Below are positions 48,219 to 59,082 of a stretch of DNA of 64,000 bases, piece by piece; positions within the stretch are counted from its first letter, which is position 1, and each line of letters begins with the position of its first letter. The position numbers were made by a program, and so were the translations under genes. Origin of the DNA: Astrocystis sublimbata (Eukaryota; Ascomycota; Sordariomycetes; Xylariales; Xylariaceae); assembly GCA_022453515.1 (NCBI GenBank), contig JAJNNY010000013.1, forward strand, positions 682,001 to 746,000. Reading direction: 5' to 3'. The notes beneath the pieces are model-generated. The model saw only the letters and a list, made by a program, of their open reading frames with translations, did not search any database and was not told where the DNA came from.

Positions 48219-48377
48219 ATGAGCGCGCAGAAGCCTATAACTGCACGAAACTGCTCAAAGAATCCAGTGGTCGATTTTATGCCGAGCGAATACTTAGAAG
48301 AGACAATATGCCATAAATATGCGATGGAACCCAAGTGTTCAAGTTGCGCAACCTTCCAGAATGAGTTTCCAGGATGA
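48219..48377 (+). CDS. Upstream 52-codon ORF overlapping the RING-like start (doubtful)
   Basis: The ATG at 48219 opens 52 codons including a Cys cluster (CHKYAMEPKCSSC). Its TGA at 48375-48377 overlaps the ATG at 48374 as ATGA. It is one of three things: an upstream ORF, a true N-terminal part of the RING-like protein separated by an unrecognised intron or a base error, or chance. A 56-bp intron 48335-48390 would join the frames but its branch site is poor. Confidence 0.3.
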   Translation: MSAQKPITARNCSKNPVVDFMPSEYLEETICHKYAMEPKCSSCATFQNEFPG

Positions 48378-49279
48378 GAAAACTGATCAGCCTCATCAGC
48401 GAGCTCGACCCGTACCTCGATACTAAGAACAATAATAAGCACACAGATCAAGTCCTAGAACTCGTATGCCAGATCTGCCAGAGGCGAAAATTAGCAATCC
48501 CCGCCGCAGTCGCTCACGCATTTCAGCTTCGCAGCATGTCTTCAGACGAAACCCCTAAGCCTAGTGACCTGCTCTTCGACCTCTACGCCCAAGGCTTCGA
48601 GCGCGCCCTCGTGCTTCCCTGCGGCCACGTCTTCGGAGACCGCTGCGGACGCGACAAGTACGAGCAGCAGAGGGATTTCATATGTCCAACATGCGGCTTC
48701 CGCATGACGTACACGAAATGCGGGCACGCGATCGCGCCGGCGTATATCCCGGTAAGCAGCACCACTTCCACTTCCTCCTCCTCCGTCCGCGACACCTTCC
48801 CCCTCACAATACCCGAGGGCGGGCAGCCACCGAGCCATTGCAGGGAGTGTAGGCTGGCAACGATCCGCAGCCGCCTGCGCTACGCGCTGAACTCCGAATG
48901 CGTGATATGCGCGCAGCGAGCGCAGGCGGGGCTGGCGCCAGGGAGCCAGAGCGAGCATGAGGCGCACCGCCGGCGGCATGTGAGGTTCGGCATCAAGGAG
49001 AAGTTGGGCGAGGTCATGATGCTTGTGCAGCCGGATTTCACGACGCGCGAGACGGTGACGGCGGCGGAGGAGAAGGATGAGCGCGACGTGAATACCGCGC
49101 TGCTCTATGCTTTGGCGCTGACGGAGTTAGAAGGCTCTGTCTGGTATCGCACGACGACGACGACGACGCAGCTGGCTGCGGCGAAGGTGAGGAGACATGC
49201 TGCAGGGGTGCGCGAGCTTGAAGATTATGTTTTTGATCTGCTAATGCGTTCTGGGAAAGACTGCCGACGACCGTGGTAG
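48374..49279 (+). CDS. RING-like cysteine-rich protein
   Basis: RING-like zinc proteins are often ubiquitin ligases; this is unproven here. The single exon encodes 301 aa. Cysteine motifs in order are VCQICQRRK (~32-39), LVLPCGHVFGDRC (~79-91), FICPTCGFRMTYTKCGH (~101-117), SHCRECR (~154-159) and ECVICAQ (~174-179). The CGHxxGxxC plus CPxC order is RING-type, but the spacer after the first CxxC is unusually long. A Ser/Thr stretch (~128-136) and a poly-Thr tract (TTTTTT, ~259) are low complexity. The C-terminal region (~200-300) appears helical. The ATG at 48374 is used but the true N-terminus may be earlier (see the entry at 48219). Confidence 0.65.
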   Translation: MRKLISLISELDPYLDTKNNNKHTDQVLELVCQICQRRKLAIPAAVAHAFQLRSMSSDETPKPSDLLFDLYAQGFERALVLPCGHVFGDRCGRDKYEQQRDFICPTCGFRMTYTKCGHAIAPAYIPVSSTTSTSSSSVRDTFPLTIPEGGQPPSHCRECRLATIRSRLRYALNSECVICAQRAQAGLAPGSQSEHEAHRRRHVRFGIKEKLGEVMMLVQPDFTTRETVTAAEEKDERDVNTALLYALALTELEGSVWYRTTTTTTQLAAAKVRRHAAGVRELEDYVFDLLMRSGKDCRRPW

Positions 49280-50702
49280 TGGTGTAAGTAAGGTGAGGTA
49301 GCTTGGTAGCTTGGCTAGCTAGCTGTGCCGCACAGCTTGACCTGAACTGGCGATCATGGTCGATGTAAAAGTCCGCGGACCAGGTCGGTCATGCCAGGAT
49401 CATAATGGATGGAAGATGAAGAAGTTGGCTCGGCTCGGTTGGCGGCAGGCTATTAATGTCGGAGGGGGCTAAGGTTAGAGACTAGGCCTCTAGAGTTGCG
49501 CTAGGTCGTCGTGCGGACAGTGGCTGTGAAGCTTGTTCTGTTGTGTGATTACTTAAGGATCTCTGGCCGGCGACTTGGGTATATCTAAAAATAGACCGAA
49601 TTCCCTAGGTAGTCAGTCAGTTGCCCCAGATCGTAAGATCGTCATAGCCGTTTGATCGTTGACCATGTTGTTTTTTTTGTTTTTCCCTCCCACGCTTTAG
49701 AACAATGTTTAGGCACCCCCAATACGCAGAGCCTCGCGAACACAATGAATTATTCACCGCTTCGAACGTAACCTGGTCCCATGAAATATATCTCTTGCCA
49801 AGTCACAGCTCGCAGTGAGTCACCCATAATGGGTATATCATCTCGCTTAGCGTTGTTGCCTGACGCTTCGATACTACGTTGGTTAAATGCAGTAAGATGG
49901 TAACGAACAAGCCGGAAAAATGACGCTCCGCCAGTTTTGACTCCATTGTCCTCTAGGGTTTTAAGGGTAAATAGAGGTTAGGATGATGATCGTTGTTCGG
50001 GCAGAGTGGCTGTACGCCTATGCTGTGACGATTAATCGTTGACCAATCGACGAAAAACCTCTTTAAGGATAGCAGTACAAGAGCCGTTTCAGATCGTCGG
50101 TACCTTCTTGCACGCTTGCTTAGGAGCATGGGGCCAAGCACAATCAAAATATACGTGATGGCCAGGCATGGCTAGATCAAGGTTGGTAAGGCGAAGGTAA
50201 GGTAGCAAGGTCTTAGGTAGCATCTGTTGTTCTGCAACTGCTTCACTAGCGCAGGTATAAGTGCTTGAGCTAAGCAGTTCACAGCCCTAAAGGTCTTGTG
50301 CCGTCGATGTGATAGGCCGGGGTGGGTATGAGTATTGGTTGGGAAGAGTGCTCGTGCGGATCTCGAATGGAGGCGATGAGATTGAGATGGTCCCCCAATT
50401 TAGAAACCGATGTGCCTACTATGTATATCCTGGCCGGTAGTAGCCTTTGCTCATCGTATCGTGTATTTTCTTATAAGGCCATTCCTTCGCCAACCTATTA
50501 ATATTTGTCCCAGGATCTGACTTTCTCTTTATTTCTGGATCAATAACTATAACAACTTAAACTATCTAAATCTAATTCTGAAGCTCTTGGCTTGTTGTTG
50601 GCCTCATATCAGACAGTTCAGCACTTGCTCGCCATCATCACTGGCTTCTCAACATATCACCTCTACACAATTAATAACAGTGTATCGAGCTAGATATTCA
50701 CC
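49280..50702. other. 1.4 kb intergenic upstream of MARVEL gene
   Basis: This contains repeated GGTAGC/CTAGCTAG-like words at ~49296-49322 and GGTAAGGTAGC words at ~50185-50225. No coding region or RNA gene is supported. Confidence 0.5.
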
Positions 50703-51432
50703 ATGTTGAAGATCGCGACCTTCGCACTGAGGGGCTTCCTCGTGAGTCCAACTCGACAATGGAATGATATAAGTCAAGAGGTAGCTGTTGCTAACGTGGT
50801 ATCTTAAGGTCATCTTCGGCGCCATCGTCCTCGGTCTATCAGTCAGCCTCGCAAAACAACAAGCCCTAGGCAGCCCGCCGCCAGAGACGTCCTTCTACAG
50901 CTTCACGGGCGCCTTCGGTCTTATCGTCTCTGCCGTTGCCATACTAGCCATCTTCGTCGACAAGATCCCTCAAATCGGTGTTGTCGCCGCCGATGCGCTA
51001 GCATCCATTTTCTACCTTGCCGGTGCCATCGTAAGTCACTTTTCTCTTCTCTTCTTCTTCTCCTCATCTTTTTGGTTCATGTTCACACCTCTCTATGATA
51101 CATCCTGCTAACACCGACACCCCTTCTAGGCATTGACACTAGCGCTCAAGACCGTGCACAGCTGCACTGCAAATGACGACCTGACGCGACTGTTGCGGTA
51201 CAACAACAAGCTTCTCAACGGCGGCTGTCAGCACGTCAAAGGCGGGCTCTTCTGCCCCAACGCGGGCTCAGGCGATGACCAGAAGAACATCGACTCCTAC
51301 ACCTCGGGACGGTGCCAGCAGGTGCAGGCCGACTACGTGTTTGGGTACATAGCCTTCGTCTTCGGCGTGGCCTCGGCCGTCGTGACTCTGCTCAACTACA
51401 GACGGGGCGGAAGGACGACCGCATACGTCTAA
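50703..51432 (+). CDS. MARVEL-domain membrane protein (Nce102-like)
   Basis: MARVEL proteins are four-helix membrane proteins; Nce102 organises eisosome domains and senses sphingolipids in yeast. Exons are 50703-50741 (13 codons), 50809-51030 and 51130-51432; introns are 50742-50808 (67 bp, GTGAGT..AAG) and 51031-51129 (99 bp). Total 187 aa. Helices are ~7-30 (LRGFLVIFGAIVLGLSVSL), ~48-66 (SFTGAFGLIVSAVAILAIF), ~74-100 (VVAADALASIFYLAGAIALTLALK) and ~155-175 (YVFGYIAFVFGVASAVVTLL). The extracellular loop has Cys residues (CTANDD, GGCQHVKGGLFC, RCQQ). The short first exon was chosen because it supplies the start ATG and the first helix. Nce102 identity is probable, not certain. Confidence 0.8.
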
Positions 51433-52350
51433 GGATGGACGTTAGCGAGGAAATCGGTAGTCTAGTCTACCTTTGGCGCTTGGTTTGGAAAGATGGTTAC
51501 GAACGGATTTGGTTCACATGAATGATATATGGATGGTCACAGGGGGCCGCACGATTCCCAGAACCCACATAGTAAAACTACAGGAGCCTTGCTATGGGGG
51601 GCTACGTCGCAAATGCAATTTAATCTAATCACTGAAAGTTTTCAATCTTTCTTCTAAGCAGGTTGCTTCATGATCCTATTGTGCTCAATAGCGTGTCAAG
51701 GCGCCACCTACTTGGACGCTCGTATAAGTTCCAAAATAGGCCACGTTCTAGGGAGCGCTAAGCTGCGGTTGGCTTAAATGGTCCCAATGATACGGTTCCT
51801 GGCCGATCATATGCAAATGCGCCACAGTGATAGAAATTAAAGGGACGTTCGCGAGAAACTATCAGACCTTTGAAGCTTCTAAGGTGAATTTCAATTTGCC
51901 GATTGGTGGATAGTGGACCGACCTACCGACTTGAGTATCAACGATTCTCGCCATCGATGTTCAATACCATACTGGATTAAAGATTATATCAACCCACTAC
52001 CAGCATCATATCACACAGCGTATCTTTTCAGCAAGAATTTGATCAAGAGGTTGTATTATCCAAGATAAATGATTTCCATGCCGTTTCCAACTGGATAGCA
52101 TCGGCTGACAAAATCAAGACCAAAAATTGACCAAATGGGTCTCACTAACATCTAACTCTGTTGGTATCATGCAATACAAATCCGTATGAGAATCCCTCAC
52201 GCCCTTGCCGCCAGATAATAGAAACAATTTCGCTCCGCTTCGCTAAATATGCCAGGGGCGATTGTGCCCGTTTAAATCAATCCTCGAGTACGATGACTGC
52301 TAATAGTGGTAACTTTGAGTCATCGAGCCAAAGGGGGAAGACTCCACTGT
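51433..52350. other. Intergenic, MARVEL and frq convergent 3' region
   Basis: These 918 bp lie between convergent stop codons. In Neurospora the equivalent frq 3' region drives an antisense transcript (qrf). I see no specific light-response element here. Confidence 0.4.
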
Positions 52351-55209
52351 TTAGGCGTCCTCCATGGAACTGTAATACCCGCTGCCCATGCCACCAGCGG
52401 TAGCAACTGAGCTTCCAGTGTTGTTTTTTGCCAGCAATGGGATCGACGTCGGGTTTCGACGTCTAGAGTTGGATGACTCGGTAACCGCCCCGCTATACAT
52501 GTTGAGGCTGGGTTCAGCGTCCGAGTGTTCATCCTCCTCGTCGTTTCCAGATAGATCGCGATTGTCCGAATCGGGACTATTTTCGATCATTGGTCGTTTA
52601 CTGAGAATACTTCGCTCGGATGACACTGAAGCCTCTCCTTCAAAGCTGGTACCGTAATCGGAATAGGATTCACCCGACGGAAAATAGAATGTCGGCGGTG
52701 GCAGTGGCACCGGTGGCAGACGACGGATCTTGCCATTGACATAGTCGATCTGGATAGCTCGTCGTCTCTTCCTGGGAGGCGATTCAAGCTCTGCGTCCTC
52801 ATTATCAGTATCGCTGTCGTTGTCACTCTTGTCTGGACTACCCTCTTTAGGGCGCTTTGTTGATATGACTATGACAAAATGATCATCCGGTGTTACACCA
52901 CCGAGGCCGCTCGCCTCGAAGTTCACGAGAAATGCTTTTTGCTCAGCATTGGACCAAGAGAAGTCGGCGTCGATGCAATCGCCATCATCGCTCGGCAGCG
53001 GCTCGACCCCACTCGAACTGTTCGAGTGTTGTGCCAGAGAAGAAGCCGAGCTGGGTTCGCTGAGGGGCTTGAATGGAAGCGACGAACCAGATGCCGATCG
53101 GTTGATGAAGGGTCGGTGAGCCAATTGGAGCGAGGCCGAGTCATCCTGCATGGGCTGGTCGGATGACGTCATATCGTACGTCGTAGGGGACACCTCACCA
53201 CAGTTGTAATCTCCAGAGAGATCGGTGCAGAAGGGTGCCCCGCTGTAATAGATGACAGCCCCATCACGTCGACGCTTGCGCTGCGACGGGCCAGTGGACA
53301 CGCCGCTCTGCGCCCATCTCGAGTGCAATCTCGATTTGCTTTCTTCGGACGGGCCGCAGGACGAACTCTCACCCATCCCCGACTGCTCTGATTCCTCCGA
53401 GGACGTAGATTGGTGGTGCTTAAAGAGGGGCTTGTAGTGAAAATTCGCCGACGAATTGGAGTCCTGGACCCCTAAATTGAATTTGGACCCCTTCTGCTTC
53501 TTGCGCTGGTTGTGCTCGTTTGAGCCATCCGTATCGTCGCTAGAGCGCTCGGTCTGCGACTTGCTGCCGCTGTCGCTCGTGAACCGGGTTCCCTCGTCTC
53601 CACCACGCCATCTGATCTTTCGACCATCGTGAGATAACTGGAACTTGGTGCTTTTTTCTGACACGGCACTGCGAATGAAATCAGGCGTGACATTGAGAAT
53701 GTGCAGCTGCGCCAAGTTGCCGAGCAGGTTCAGGTACACCCAACCTTCGGCGTCGGGCGACACGTCTTTAGCCGAATACTGCAGCTGTGATTCAGGTGCA
53801 ACGATGCCCAGGTGACGTATGTAATCCATATTGTCTGCAGGGACTTGTTTGCGGTCAGGGTCCAAGTCTCGAGGGCGGGTGGGTCTCTGTTCCGAGTGCT
53901 GCAGATCTTCCTGTGGAGACGGATTCTTGCTTCTGCCACCACTCCCACTGCCGCTTCCGCTATCCTTGTCGTTATCGCGATAGCTAGAAGGGTCGACGGA
54001 CTGATCAGCGTAGGAGTGGGAGTGTGAATGAGAGTTGGAAGTGGGCTGGGACTGGGTACGTGTGTTCGATGCGGAAGTGGTGGTATGCGAATGACTTGGC
54101 TGATGGCGCCTGTCGCCAGATCGTATCACAGCCTCGCGGATGCCTTCTGGAGCTGGAGCTGGAGCTGGTGCTGGTGCTGTAACGGCGACAGCATCTCGCA
54201 TTTCGTTGTCCTCCACGGTCGGTCGTGCTATGTCATTGGCCAGGAATCGCTGGTCAGATGGGTGGCCCATCTGGCCAGTAAACAGATGCTCCAATCGCTT
54301 AACAACAAGCTTCTTCTTCTCGTGATCCGTCATCGTGGTCGGTTTGGGCCATAATCCTTCCGGTATATCTCGTAGATAGTCCTGGACATTCTGATTTGTT
54401 CGTAAACGTGAAATCTTATTCTGCGGACCCGACTGCCCTGGGCCGGACGAACTCTGTCCTGTTCCCATTGAGGCATATGCCGAGTCTACGGGTCTCGAGT
54501 TGGAGCCCGATGTAGACGAGGTGTGTTTCGACGCATTTGCCGACTTTTTCCGGCTCGTAGATGCGCCTGCATCAGACCGCTCGAGTTTCGTGGTGAAATC
54601 CCGAAGCGTCGCTTCAAGTTCCCTCTTCCTCGAGGCTGGCAAGCCATGCATTTTGACCTCGAATAGCTTATCATTACGCATAGAATTCGGTCCCATCTGT
54701 CTGAGTTTCCTGAGTTCTTCTTTAAGACGTTTGTTTTCAATCGTCAAGTCATCAATGACACTTCGGTAATCGTCGGCGCTGCTGCTCTTCGCCATACTTG
54801 GTCGGAAGGAATGTCTATATGACGGATTGTGCGATGAGGGTATATTCGCCTCCTCGTTCGAAGAATCGGTCTCTTTTTGATAGAATGGCGGATCAACATC
54901 CATAGCGCTGGTGAGGAGGGTACCTCCGGTATGTTGATTTGACTTATCAAACCATGACATTGGATCGCTCCCTACTGTTTGATGGCTTTCATCCGATGAA
55001 TTCTTCCTCAGCGGTCTCGCCTGAACATCGAATGTGCTCGGCGCGATGGTTGGGATGGAGGGCGGGGAATGTCGTTTCGAGGCATCTCGGGCAAGGCGGT
55101 GATGACGCAAAGTGATAGAGTTTTCAGGTGTAGTTCTTCGGGGGTTGTTGTAAGTGACGGGAGTGGAGGAGAGATTGGCTCCCACCTGCGTTTGCTGGGG
55201 GTCTGCCAT
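52351..55209 (-). CDS. frq: Circadian clock protein FREQUENCY
   Basis: FRQ is the negative element of the fungal circadian oscillator: it binds FRH and casein kinase I and inhibits the White Collar complex. The single exon encodes 952 aa (about 989 in Neurospora crassa). An N-terminal coiled coil lies at ~145-172 (DDYRSVIDDLTIENKRLKEE) followed by KLFEVKMHGLPASRKRELEATLRDF. The kinase-docking region has QNVQDYLRDIPEGLWPKP (~273-290) and EKKKLVVKRLEHLFTG. Strongly conserved is GWVYLNLLGNLAQLHILNVTPDF (~489-511) with STKFQLSHDGRKIRWRGG. FCTDLSGDYNCGEVSPTTYD and acidic, Ser-rich PEST-like stretches occupy the C-terminal half; PRKRRRA is a nuclear signal candidate. PA, SH and SG dipeptide repeats occur at ~345-425. 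The ATG at 55209 begins MADPQQTQVG. Later in-frame Met codons at ~84 and 103 could give a shorter form. Confidence 0.95.
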   Translation of the reverse strand: MADPQQTQVGANLSSTPVTYNNPRRTTPENSITLRHHRLARDASKRHSPPSIPTIAPSTFDVQARPLRKNSSDESHQTVGSDPMSWFDKSNQHTGGTLLTSAMDVDPPFYQKETDSSNEEANIPSSHNPSYRHSFRPSMAKSSSADDYRSVIDDLTIENKRLKEELRKLRQMGPNSMRNDKLFEVKMHGLPASRKRELEATLRDFTTKLERSDAGASTSRKKSANASKHTSSTSGSNSRPVDSAYASMGTGQSSSGPGQSGPQNKISRLRTNQNVQDYLRDIPEGLWPKPTTMTDHEKKKLVVKRLEHLFTGQMGHPSDQRFLANDIARPTVEDNEMRDAVAVTAPAPAPAPAPEGIREAVIRSGDRRHQPSHSHTTTSASNTRTQSQPTSNSHSHSHSYADQSVDPSSYRDNDKDSGSGSGSGGRSKNPSPQEDLQHSEQRPTRPRDLDPDRKQVPADNMDYIRHLGIVAPESQLQYSAKDVSPDAEGWVYLNLLGNLAQLHILNVTPDFIRSAVSEKSTKFQLSHDGRKIRWRGGDEGTRFTSDSGSKSQTERSSDDTDGSNEHNQRKKQKGSKFNLGVQDSNSSANFHYKPLFKHHQSTSSEESEQSGMGESSSCGPSEESKSRLHSRWAQSGVSTGPSQRKRRRDGAVIYYSGAPFCTDLSGDYNCGEVSPTTYDMTSSDQPMQDDSASLQLAHRPFINRSASGSSLPFKPLSEPSSASSLAQHSNSSSGVEPLPSDDGDCIDADFSWSNAEQKAFLVNFEASGLGGVTPDDHFVIVISTKRPKEGSPDKSDNDSDTDNEDAELESPPRKRRRAIQIDYVNGKIRRLPPVPLPPPTFYFPSGESYSDYGTSFEGEASVSSERSILSKRPMIENSPDSDNRDLSGNDEEDEHSDAEPSLNMYSGAVTESSNSRRRNPTSIPLLAKNNTGSSVATAGGMGSGYYSSMEDA

Positions 55210-56352
55210 CGTTGTTCCGACGTTTATATTACTTCGTAATTAGTCGTTGCTGTGCGATAGTAAATTTTTTGCTCCAATGCCCATTGTGATTGCGACAAAG
55301 CACGACAGAAGTCCCTGCCAATGCCAAATATTGGCCTGCTGTAATCTGTGATCAAGTCAATAACTGGACACCCATCAATGTGGGTTGCGAAAGAGTATGC
55401 GCCTAGCAACCCCTCTGGCTATTGAAGGCAAGACCAAATATCCGAGAAGGGCTGGCTGGGGATAAGCGGGCCAGGTCTCTGCAACGCAACATGGGTTGTA
55501 GAACGCTTGTTCGGTAATGTTGCGCACCGTTGTTGCAGATGCCGCATGCATATAGAAACCAACGGAAGAGTGCAGATTGGGCATGGGTTGGGAGAGGGCG
55601 GCATACGTACAACAACTAGATGGTAGCGATGGTAGGATTTTAGATTCCCGCCAGGTCTCGTGGTGTCACACTGCTACGGCAGCAAAGAAAGGTAGAGGGA
55701 TTTGAGGAGTAGATGGATGGACGGAGTAAATAGATTGCGCTTTCAATATAAAATGTGTAAGTAAGCGTGGCGGCGGTGGTGGTGGATGTTTTGCAAACAA
55801 CCCTCAGTTATCGACGTTGATGGCGATGGGCGTAGGGCAGAACACTAGGGTCGGTATGTGGTGATCGAGACTAGAGCTGGTACGAGTAAGGAAGCAGAGG
55901 CTCCAAGAATGGGTGTTGAGGCTGGATAGATGGATGGGTAGAAAGGCTGTTCGAGACCGCAGACGCTGAAAGCGAGTAGCTATGTGATTGAGATGAAAAG
56001 TTGTAGATTGGACAATGTCCATGGCAGCCGAAGCAAAGCAGAGGGAACCTAATAGTTCGATGGAATTGTCGTACAGTGCCTATGTCGCCATTGGCCGTTA
56101 TGGGAAAAAGATGAGAATGCCCTCGCTCATCAGGGCTTTTGGCGCACATGACCCCGGTCTGTACACAGGGTGGCAGGTGGGTGCAGGCACGGCGACGACG
56201 GGTGGTGGCAATCGCTGCGCATCGCTGCACATCGCAGGCCACCCGGGTCTCGTCTCAGCACTTGCCAGCGGCCTTGGTTGGAGCGGACGGTGAGAGTGGA
56301 GGACGACGAGGGTGGCAGGCATCAAAAACTGAGATTGGAGCAGCGTTGCGCT

Positions 56353-56363
56353 CGATCCCGATG
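56353..56363 (-). promoter_or_regulatory. Candidate light-response element of frq
   Basis: The sequence CGATCCCGATG contains two GAT-type half sites, resembling the Neurospora White Collar complex consensus GATNC..CGATN. It lies ~1145 bp upstream of the frq ATG, similar to the placement relative to the long leader in N. crassa. A second GGATCGGGA is at 56384-56392. Binding is inference. Confidence 0.35.
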
Positions 56364-56482
56364 ACATGTGGGGAGGAGTGAGGATCGGGAGACATCTCTG
56401 TGTCTTAGCTGCCACTACTGCGCACGGCATGCTACCCCGTACCACTACCTCCATCGCAGCGAGACCTAGGCCTGCTGGCAAG

Positions 56483-56490
56483 TATATATA
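56483..56490 (-). promoter_or_regulatory. Candidate TATA box of frq
   Basis: TATATATA lies ~1275 bp upstream of the ATG and would predict transcription start near 56455. A leader of ~1.25 kb fits the known long frq leader. Confidence 0.4.
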
Positions 56491-59082
56491 CGCAGCCTAA
56501 TCGGGGTTGTGAAGCGTCGATTCAGGGTCCTGCCCCCACTTCTTGACGGGCACATGTGCCTTGCGCGGAGGGTCTAGGCACGTTGTCGCAGTAAGGTACA
56601 GAGGTACCTCCTCATGCACTCTACGCAATTCTGACATGATCCGGACCTCATATACTGATATTCCATGCCCGCTCAAAGTAGGTATTGTCTTAATACTAAC
56701 TGTACCTATTCTCGACGTATTGAAGACAATATAAAATTAACAACCATTTACTTTTTACCTTTTCATTCATCATCTCATCACGGGGAGTCAAGTCAGATCA
56801 CCCCTCGTAATCAATCGCAAAGATTCAGGAAGTAGGAGCTCCAGGTCGGCACCAAACAGCGGTACCGAGCTGCGAAGAGCTCGACGCTAAGGCCAGAGGT
56901 GGAACGGCCAAGCCACAAGCGGGACCCTGCCCAGGTGGCAGTGGCACTTGCAGCAACATCGCTCTGTTCGCCGAGGGAAGCAACACGATTGGTCCGTATT
57001 GCTCGGGGCTTCTACCATATCCATGATATATATGGATCGTGGCCCCTAGTAGAATATGTAGATTGCGGAATGTGATTCGAAGGCATCGCGCAGTAATGGA
57101 AACATCTTCTTGAAGACTCACAGTGCCATCACGATGCTGATGTTCATAACAAAGGCAGTCTCTAGGGTATGTTGACGAGGTGGTGGCCGGACATAAGGCC
57201 CAGACACCCAGCTCGCCAGGGTAGAGCTCTCTGCGATCGTGATATAAGTGGGCATCGACAGCAACATCAAAATCGAACAAAAACAGAGACCTCACATCCG
57301 GTGGGGTCGTGCATCATGTCAACTGTACTACAATATGTGATACAGAAATACCTTTCGGTAGCGGCACTCTTATCGTCCACGCAGAAAGCCATTTGATCTG
57401 CGCGGTCTAGAATACGGGTTGTCTTGAGAGCGCTACTTGTGGAAGCACTTCAGAACCACATGCAGGCAAGGTACACATAGGAGGCAAATGTAGAGATACC
57501 GCATCGCTAGGCTTTTCAGGCGCAAGCACCATGCAAGCGCAGGGGACTCTTACTGTATGGATTTTCAAGCCCCCTTTCTAGAAATGGGATTGTCTATGTA
57601 GGAATTTCGATACTTAATTGCCTGAGTAAGATGCTCTTCTTGGAATTGGAGGTGGTAACGGACAAAAAGGGTCCGGAGCAGGACCTGGAGGGAAAGATCA
57701 ACAATGCACCAAGTGGTCCCCGTTCCTGGGGCGTGGATAAGGGTTCTTAGTTGCAGACGGGCTCGACGGGTTCGGTTACACCCTATTGGACCCTGACTCT
57801 CTGCCCTGTCCGATGGCCATGTCGGTGGCGAGTTTTGGGGATCGTGACACATCCCGGAGCTGCATATTTCACTATCGAGAACTTCGAAACACCATTTATT
57901 TGACATCGGAAATGTCGTGATCCTAAGGGCAATTTGGTCGAATTTCGATACCCAACCTCGCCAATCTAGCCCTACAGGCCCACCGGCAATGCATCCCAAA
58001 GCCATATGGCAGGAGGTTCACTCCCCACCTCGCCACTCCCGGAAGCACGTTCCAGAAGGCCGTTACCCTGGCCCCCGGGCAGGAGACTGAAATGTGAGGT
58101 ATCCTGAACCAGGCCCCCTCGGCCCCTGGGATGGCAAGCATGCATGACTTGGCCATGTGTTGTGTATACCCACCCATCCAAGCTCCCGGTAAACACATCT
58201 CTGTTCCTCGTGTAATACTATTGGTTACTGTTGGTATTAGCAAATGTTTGCTCTGTGGATACTGTACTACTGGAGCTATCATTGGTAATTATGACAAGCC
58301 CACAGCTTTACTTGCTACTTGGGTATAGATACGTGTCCAAATGATTGCCCGGTAGGAGGAAGCTGCTCAAACTTTATTTCATGTGTCAGACGATGAAGAC
58401 GCTTAAGATTTCCATCACAAACTTACTGCTACTCACGAGACTTTAGTCAACAATTACCACATATTGGCCATGTATTCAAATCTACGATTCGTGCGAAGGG
58501 GTGCAGTCCAGCTCACTGGCAGTTTTATTATCCGTCAGTAGACATTCGATGATTCGAGTCTCGTTACACCAGCTCTCATACTTTAACAAGTTAAATATAA
58601 TTCCTTCTCGGGCGAGACCCCTTTTTTACCGATACAGTACAGTATAAATTGGTAAAATTTCCGTTGGGGAAACTTACTCAACGCATACTGGTTTATCAGG
58701 GGGGACTGCTCGTCGTTACCTAGAGCTAAAGAGACTATAGTTACTATATAGAAAGAACGGTAGATCCGCGCCTTATGAACTAATTTCCCCGGTCTGTTTC
58801 ACGCATAACCACGATACTACCCTTGTGAAGCCATAACGTGATATTCATCATAACTATAATTTTAATAATTTAGGTGTTCTGGGCGGTCCCTGACTTACAG
58901 ACAATCAGAGTGGAGGTTCAAGTCACGCGTTACCCGCCAGCCAGGTTTCCTGAGGGCGCCGGACATAGGAGATATCCGTCTCATGAAGGCATAAGTATGA
59001 ACTAACGTATTTTACATTTATAATTCGTGGCTCGGGGTAACTCATATACTTATTAATTGAAATTAAATGGTTCCTCCTAAGT

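Noticed and set aside
57565..58005. 146-codon minus-strand ATG frame upstream of frq
   Set aside because: No recognisable motif, no conserved composition, and it lies in the predicted distal regulatory region.
58903..58960. tRNA-like B box (GGTTCAAGTC)
   Set aside because: The T-stem does not pair and no acceptor stem or anticodon arm can be drawn.
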